NCBI GenBank assembly: GCA_051011575.1
Contig: JBPCTR010000131.1
Coordinates: forward strand, 1 to 14,875
DNA from: SHLQ01 sp051011575
GTDB lineage: Bacteria > Actinomycetota > Acidimicrobiia > Acidimicrobiales > SHLQ01
Direction: 5' to 3'
Length of the DNA: 14,875 nucleotides
In this document: positions 13,393-14,875 of the stretch, piece after piece
Layout: each line of letters starts with the position of its first letter
How positions within the stretch are numbered: position 1 is the stretch's first letter
Translations under genes and position numbers: made by a program
Notes under the pieces: model-generated
Told to the model about the DNA's origin: nothing
What the model saw: the letters and a program-made list of their open reading frames with translations, nothing else
The model's database searches: none

Positions 13393-13529
13393 TCCCAAAC
13401 AGTGGAGTTGCGAAGCAACTCCCAAGTAACCCGAAGGGTTACCGGGTGCTACGCGAGGCTACGCTCCCCCAGGCCCCTCCCAAACAACGGAGTTGCGCAG
13501 CAACTCCCGACAAACCGAAGGGTTGCCGG
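13393..13529. repeat. Two copies of a double-hairpin element between rpmA and obg
   Basis: Unit 1 (13393-13445) and unit 2 (13478-13529) are direct repeats 85 bp apart, both beginning TCCCAAACA and ending CCGG. Each contains the dyad GGAGTTGC-N3-GCAACTCC (13404-13422 and 13489-13507). A second dyad follows: GTAACCC-GAA-GGGTTAC at 13426-13442 in unit 1, and CAAACC-GAA-GGGTTG with one mismatch at 13511-13525 in unit 2. The 32 bp between units contains a direct repeat, GCTACGC. The whole lies in the rpmA-obg mRNA. Possible roles are partial termination, RNA processing or a dispersed intergenic repeat. Confidence 0.75.
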
Positions 13530-13534
13530 TTGTC

Positions 13535-13786
13535 CTAGTCGGTGAGGATGTCGACGAGCTTGCGGCCGTGCCGCGAGCCGAACTTCACGACGCCATCGGC
13601 GGTCGCGAAAAGCGTGTCGTCGCCACCGCGACCCACGTTGTGGCCCGGATGGAACTTCGTGCCGCGCTGGCGAACGATGATCGCGCCGGCCGACACGCGC
13701 CCGCCGTCGAACACCTTCACGCCGAGGCGCTGTGCATTCGAGTCACGGCCGTTCCGCGTGGATCCGCCACCCTTGGTCTTCGACAT
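13535..13786 (-). CDS. rpmA: 50S ribosomal protein L27
   Basis: The protein has 83 residues, full length for bL27. The family signature KGGGSTRNGRDSNAQRLGVK (5-24) is followed by GAIIVRQRGTKFHPG and NVGRGGDDTLFA. L27 sits near the peptidyl-transferase centre of the large subunit. The N-terminus MSKTKGGGS needs no cleavage of a presequence as in Firmicutes. GAGGAG 5 nt before the ATG supports the start. The gene begins 16 bp after the rplU stop and ends in TAG just before the duplicated hairpins. Confidence 0.98.
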   Translation of the reverse strand: MSKTKGGGSTRNGRDSNAQRLGVKVFDGGRVSAGAIIVRQRGTKFHPGHNVGRGGDDTLFATADGVVKFGSRHGRKLVDILTD

Positions 13787-13802
13787 GGTTGCTCCTCAGG
13801 CT

Positions 13803-14111
13803 TCAGCCGGCCTTGATCGAGGTGACCTCGATGCGGCTCAGCGATTGACGGTGTCCCCAACGCTTGCGCTGGTTCGACTTGTTCTTGTACGTGAACCCGT
13901 TGATCTTCTTGCCTTTGGCATCTTCGATCACCTTGAGGCTCACCGATGCCTTCTTCAGCTGGTCGGGAGTGGCGAGTACCTTGTCGCCGTCGACGAGAAG
14001 GACGGGCGTGAGCGACTCGGTCGAGCCTGCTTCACCAATTCGGTTGACCTCGAGGACCTGGCCCTCTTCAACGCGGTACTGACGACCGCCGGTCTTGATC
14101 ACGGCATACAT
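13803..14111 (-). CDS. rplU: 50S ribosomal protein L21
   Basis: The protein has 102 residues, normal for bL21: MYAVIKTGGRQYRVEEGQ at the start, KVLATPDQL in the middle, and the C-terminal RNA-binding pattern GFTYKNKSNQRKRWGHRQ with SRIEVTSI. It binds 23S rRNA in the 50S subunit next to L20. The same frame is open for 38 codons upstream, but MYAVIK is the conserved protein start, and TACGCT lies 8 nt before this ATG. It heads the rplU-rpmA-obg-proB unit. Confidence 0.97.
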   Translation of the reverse strand: MYAVIKTGGRQYRVEEGQVLEVNRIGEAGSTESLTPVLLVDGDKVLATPDQLKKASVSLKVIEDAKGKKINGFTYKNKSNQRKRWGHRQSLSRIEVTSIKAG

Positions 14112-14230
14112 GCTGGAACAGCGTAATGGGACCTGGCTCTGCTTCCTCCAGTGTTTCCCGCTCGTTCCTCGCTCCAGGGCTCGGATCCGTCGCTGCGCTC
14201 CTCGACCTCCTCGACTCGAAAACATGACGT
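14112..14230. repeat. Spacer between acyl-CoA dehydrogenase and rplU with short tandem repeats
   Basis: These 119 bp hold no gene that I can support. They include a 9-bp tandem duplication, CTCCTCGAC twice (14198-14215), and several related CGCTC/GCTCC words around 14160-14200. I found no strong terminator hairpin for the upstream gene. The rplU -10 lies at the left end. Confidence 0.4.
14120..14125 (-). promoter_or_regulatory. Leaderless -10 element of the rplU operon
   Basis: On the minus strand TACGCT ends 8 nt before the rplU ATG and no Shine-Dalgarno sequence intervenes, the same arrangement as at proA and pspA. If right, the rplU transcript has no 5' leader and so no L21-type leader RNA. 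Confidence 0.5.
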
Positions 14231-14875
14231 TCAGCGTTCCACACTCCCGACGGTGAGGTCCTTGAAGGGCACACCCTTGTCGACCGAGATATCGCGGGGT
14301 AGACCCAGGACGCGGTCGCCGATGATGTTGCGTTGGATCTCGTCGGTGCCACCGGCGATTCCTGCCTGGAAGCTGTTGAGTACGAGCTGAGACAAATCGC
14401 GTCCGGCGCCGTCGCCCGACCAGGCGATCGAGTCCATGCCGTGGATCCGTTGCGCGATCTCACGGAACCGCCAGAGGATCACCGAACCGCCGAGTTTGCC
14501 GAGCGATCCTCCGGGTCCCGGCGCCTTCCCCGCCTTCATCTCGGCCCTCGTGCGCATGGCGACGAGCGACTTGGTGGTCTCCATGGCGTACAGCTGCATG
14601 AGTTCGTCGCGCACCACCGGATCGTCGAGCGAACCGTTCGCCATCGCCGCCCGCATCAACAACTTTGTCTGGGGCTGTGAGATCTCCCCGGCGCCCATCG
14701 AACCGATGGCGACTCGTTCGTACATCAGCATGGCGGTCGCCTGGTTCCAGCCGTTGTTGAGCTCACCCAGCAGGTTCTCGGCGGGCACGCGAAGGTCGGT
14801 GAAGAAGACCTCGTTGAAATGAGTCCCACCGTCGATCTGGTGGATCGACCGGATCTCGACCGCCGGGTCGCGCAT
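14231..14875 (-). CDS. Acyl-CoA dehydrogenase family protein, C-terminal part
   Basis: The visible 214 residues are the C-terminal half of an acyl-CoA dehydrogenase, an FAD flavoprotein that introduces the alpha-beta double bond in acyl-CoA. MRDPAVEIRSIHQIDGGTHF and NEVFFTDLRVP are the end of the middle beta domain (compare M-x-TPG-x-E-x-RP-x-RQ...FNEVF in the family). The helical C-terminal domain follows and ends in the hallmark GGTDEIQRNIIGDRVLGLPRD. The Met at 14873-14875 is an internal residue: about 170 residues of a typical 380-400 residue protein should lie beyond the right edge. GGTDEIQRNII is common in actinobacterial enzymes for lipid, steroid or branched-acid breakdown; the substrate cannot be named. 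It is upstream of rplU on the same strand but probably a separate unit. Confidence 0.92.
   Translation of the reverse strand: MRDPAVEIRSIHQIDGGTHFNEVFFTDLRVPAENLLGELNNGWNQATAMLMYERVAIGSMGAGEISQPQTKLLMRAAMANGSLDDPVVRDELMQLYAMETTKSLVAMRTRAEMKAGKAPGPGGSLGKLGGSVILWRFREIAQRIHGMDSIAWSGDGAGRDLSQLVLNSFQAGIAGGTDEIQRNIIGDRVLGLPRDISVDKGVPFKDLTVGSVER

Noticed and set aside
13393..13529. CRISPR-like array
   Set aside because: There are only two repeat copies, each with two internal hairpins, 32 bp between them, and no cas genes.
14112..14225. N-terminal extension of L21 by 38 residues
   Set aside because: The conserved protein begins at MYAVIK, and a -10 box lies between the longer and shorter starts.

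Overview
This 14.9 kb window is GC-rich bacterial chromosome, most likely from an actinobacterium of the Acidimicrobiia (Ilumatobacter-like) type. The assignment rests on the class II DAHP synthase tail, the rplU-rpmA-obg-proB order, a proA-MoxR ATPase-VWA cluster resembling the mycobacterial neighbourhood, an actinobacterial-style acyl-CoA dehydrogenase, and several genes that look leaderless. The lineage is an inference from gene content; no phylogenetic marker was compared.

Layout, left to right. (1) The 3' end of a class II DAHP synthase (+) converges on a SulP-type anion transporter fused to STAS and cyclic-nucleotide-binding domains (-, 323-2452). Divergent from that is a stand-alone cyclic-nucleotide-binding-domain protein (+, 2555-2944). 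(2) A leftward unit proA-like / MoxR AAA+ ATPase / CoxE-like VWA protein (6847 to 2954) has tight spacing of 9 and 3 bp. (3) A rightward envelope block starts 45 bp from proA: the lipid II flippase murJ, a PspA/IM30 protein, a shorter second PspA-like protein, and a secreted protein with a degenerate PKD-like region (6893-11017). (4) A leftward ribosome/GTPase/proline operon, rplU-rpmA-obg-proB (14111 to 11028), follows. (5) The 3' part of an acyl-CoA dehydrogenase (-) runs off the right edge.

How the genes relate. ProB and the ProA-like protein would carry out the first two steps of proline synthesis, but the rightward envelope block lies between them. MurJ supplies lipid II to the outer face of the membrane, and PspA-family proteins guard membrane integrity, so that block is a coherent envelope module. 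The MoxR/VWA pair is a chaperone-type system of unknown client. The two cyclic-nucleotide-binding genes sit back to back across a 102 bp region.

The most informative non-coding signals are as follows. A recurring TAnnnT hexamer lies 7-8 nt before the start codon at five transcription-unit heads, which all lack a Shine-Dalgarno sequence, while operon-internal rpmA and obg have strong ones. Small hairpins enclose the stop codons at all three convergent gene junctions. A 15-bp perfect REP-like inverted repeat carries the stop codon of the second pspA. A 7-bp dyad with operator-like position lies upstream of the secreted gene. A duplicated pair of hairpins lies between rpmA and obg. No tRNA, rRNA, CRISPR array, transposase or phage gene was seen, and no gene-free stretch exceeds about 160 bp. 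I do not see a clearly new multi-gene system. The best leads are the divergent ProA, the tandem PspA pair with its associated signals, and the unusual Obg G4 motif.
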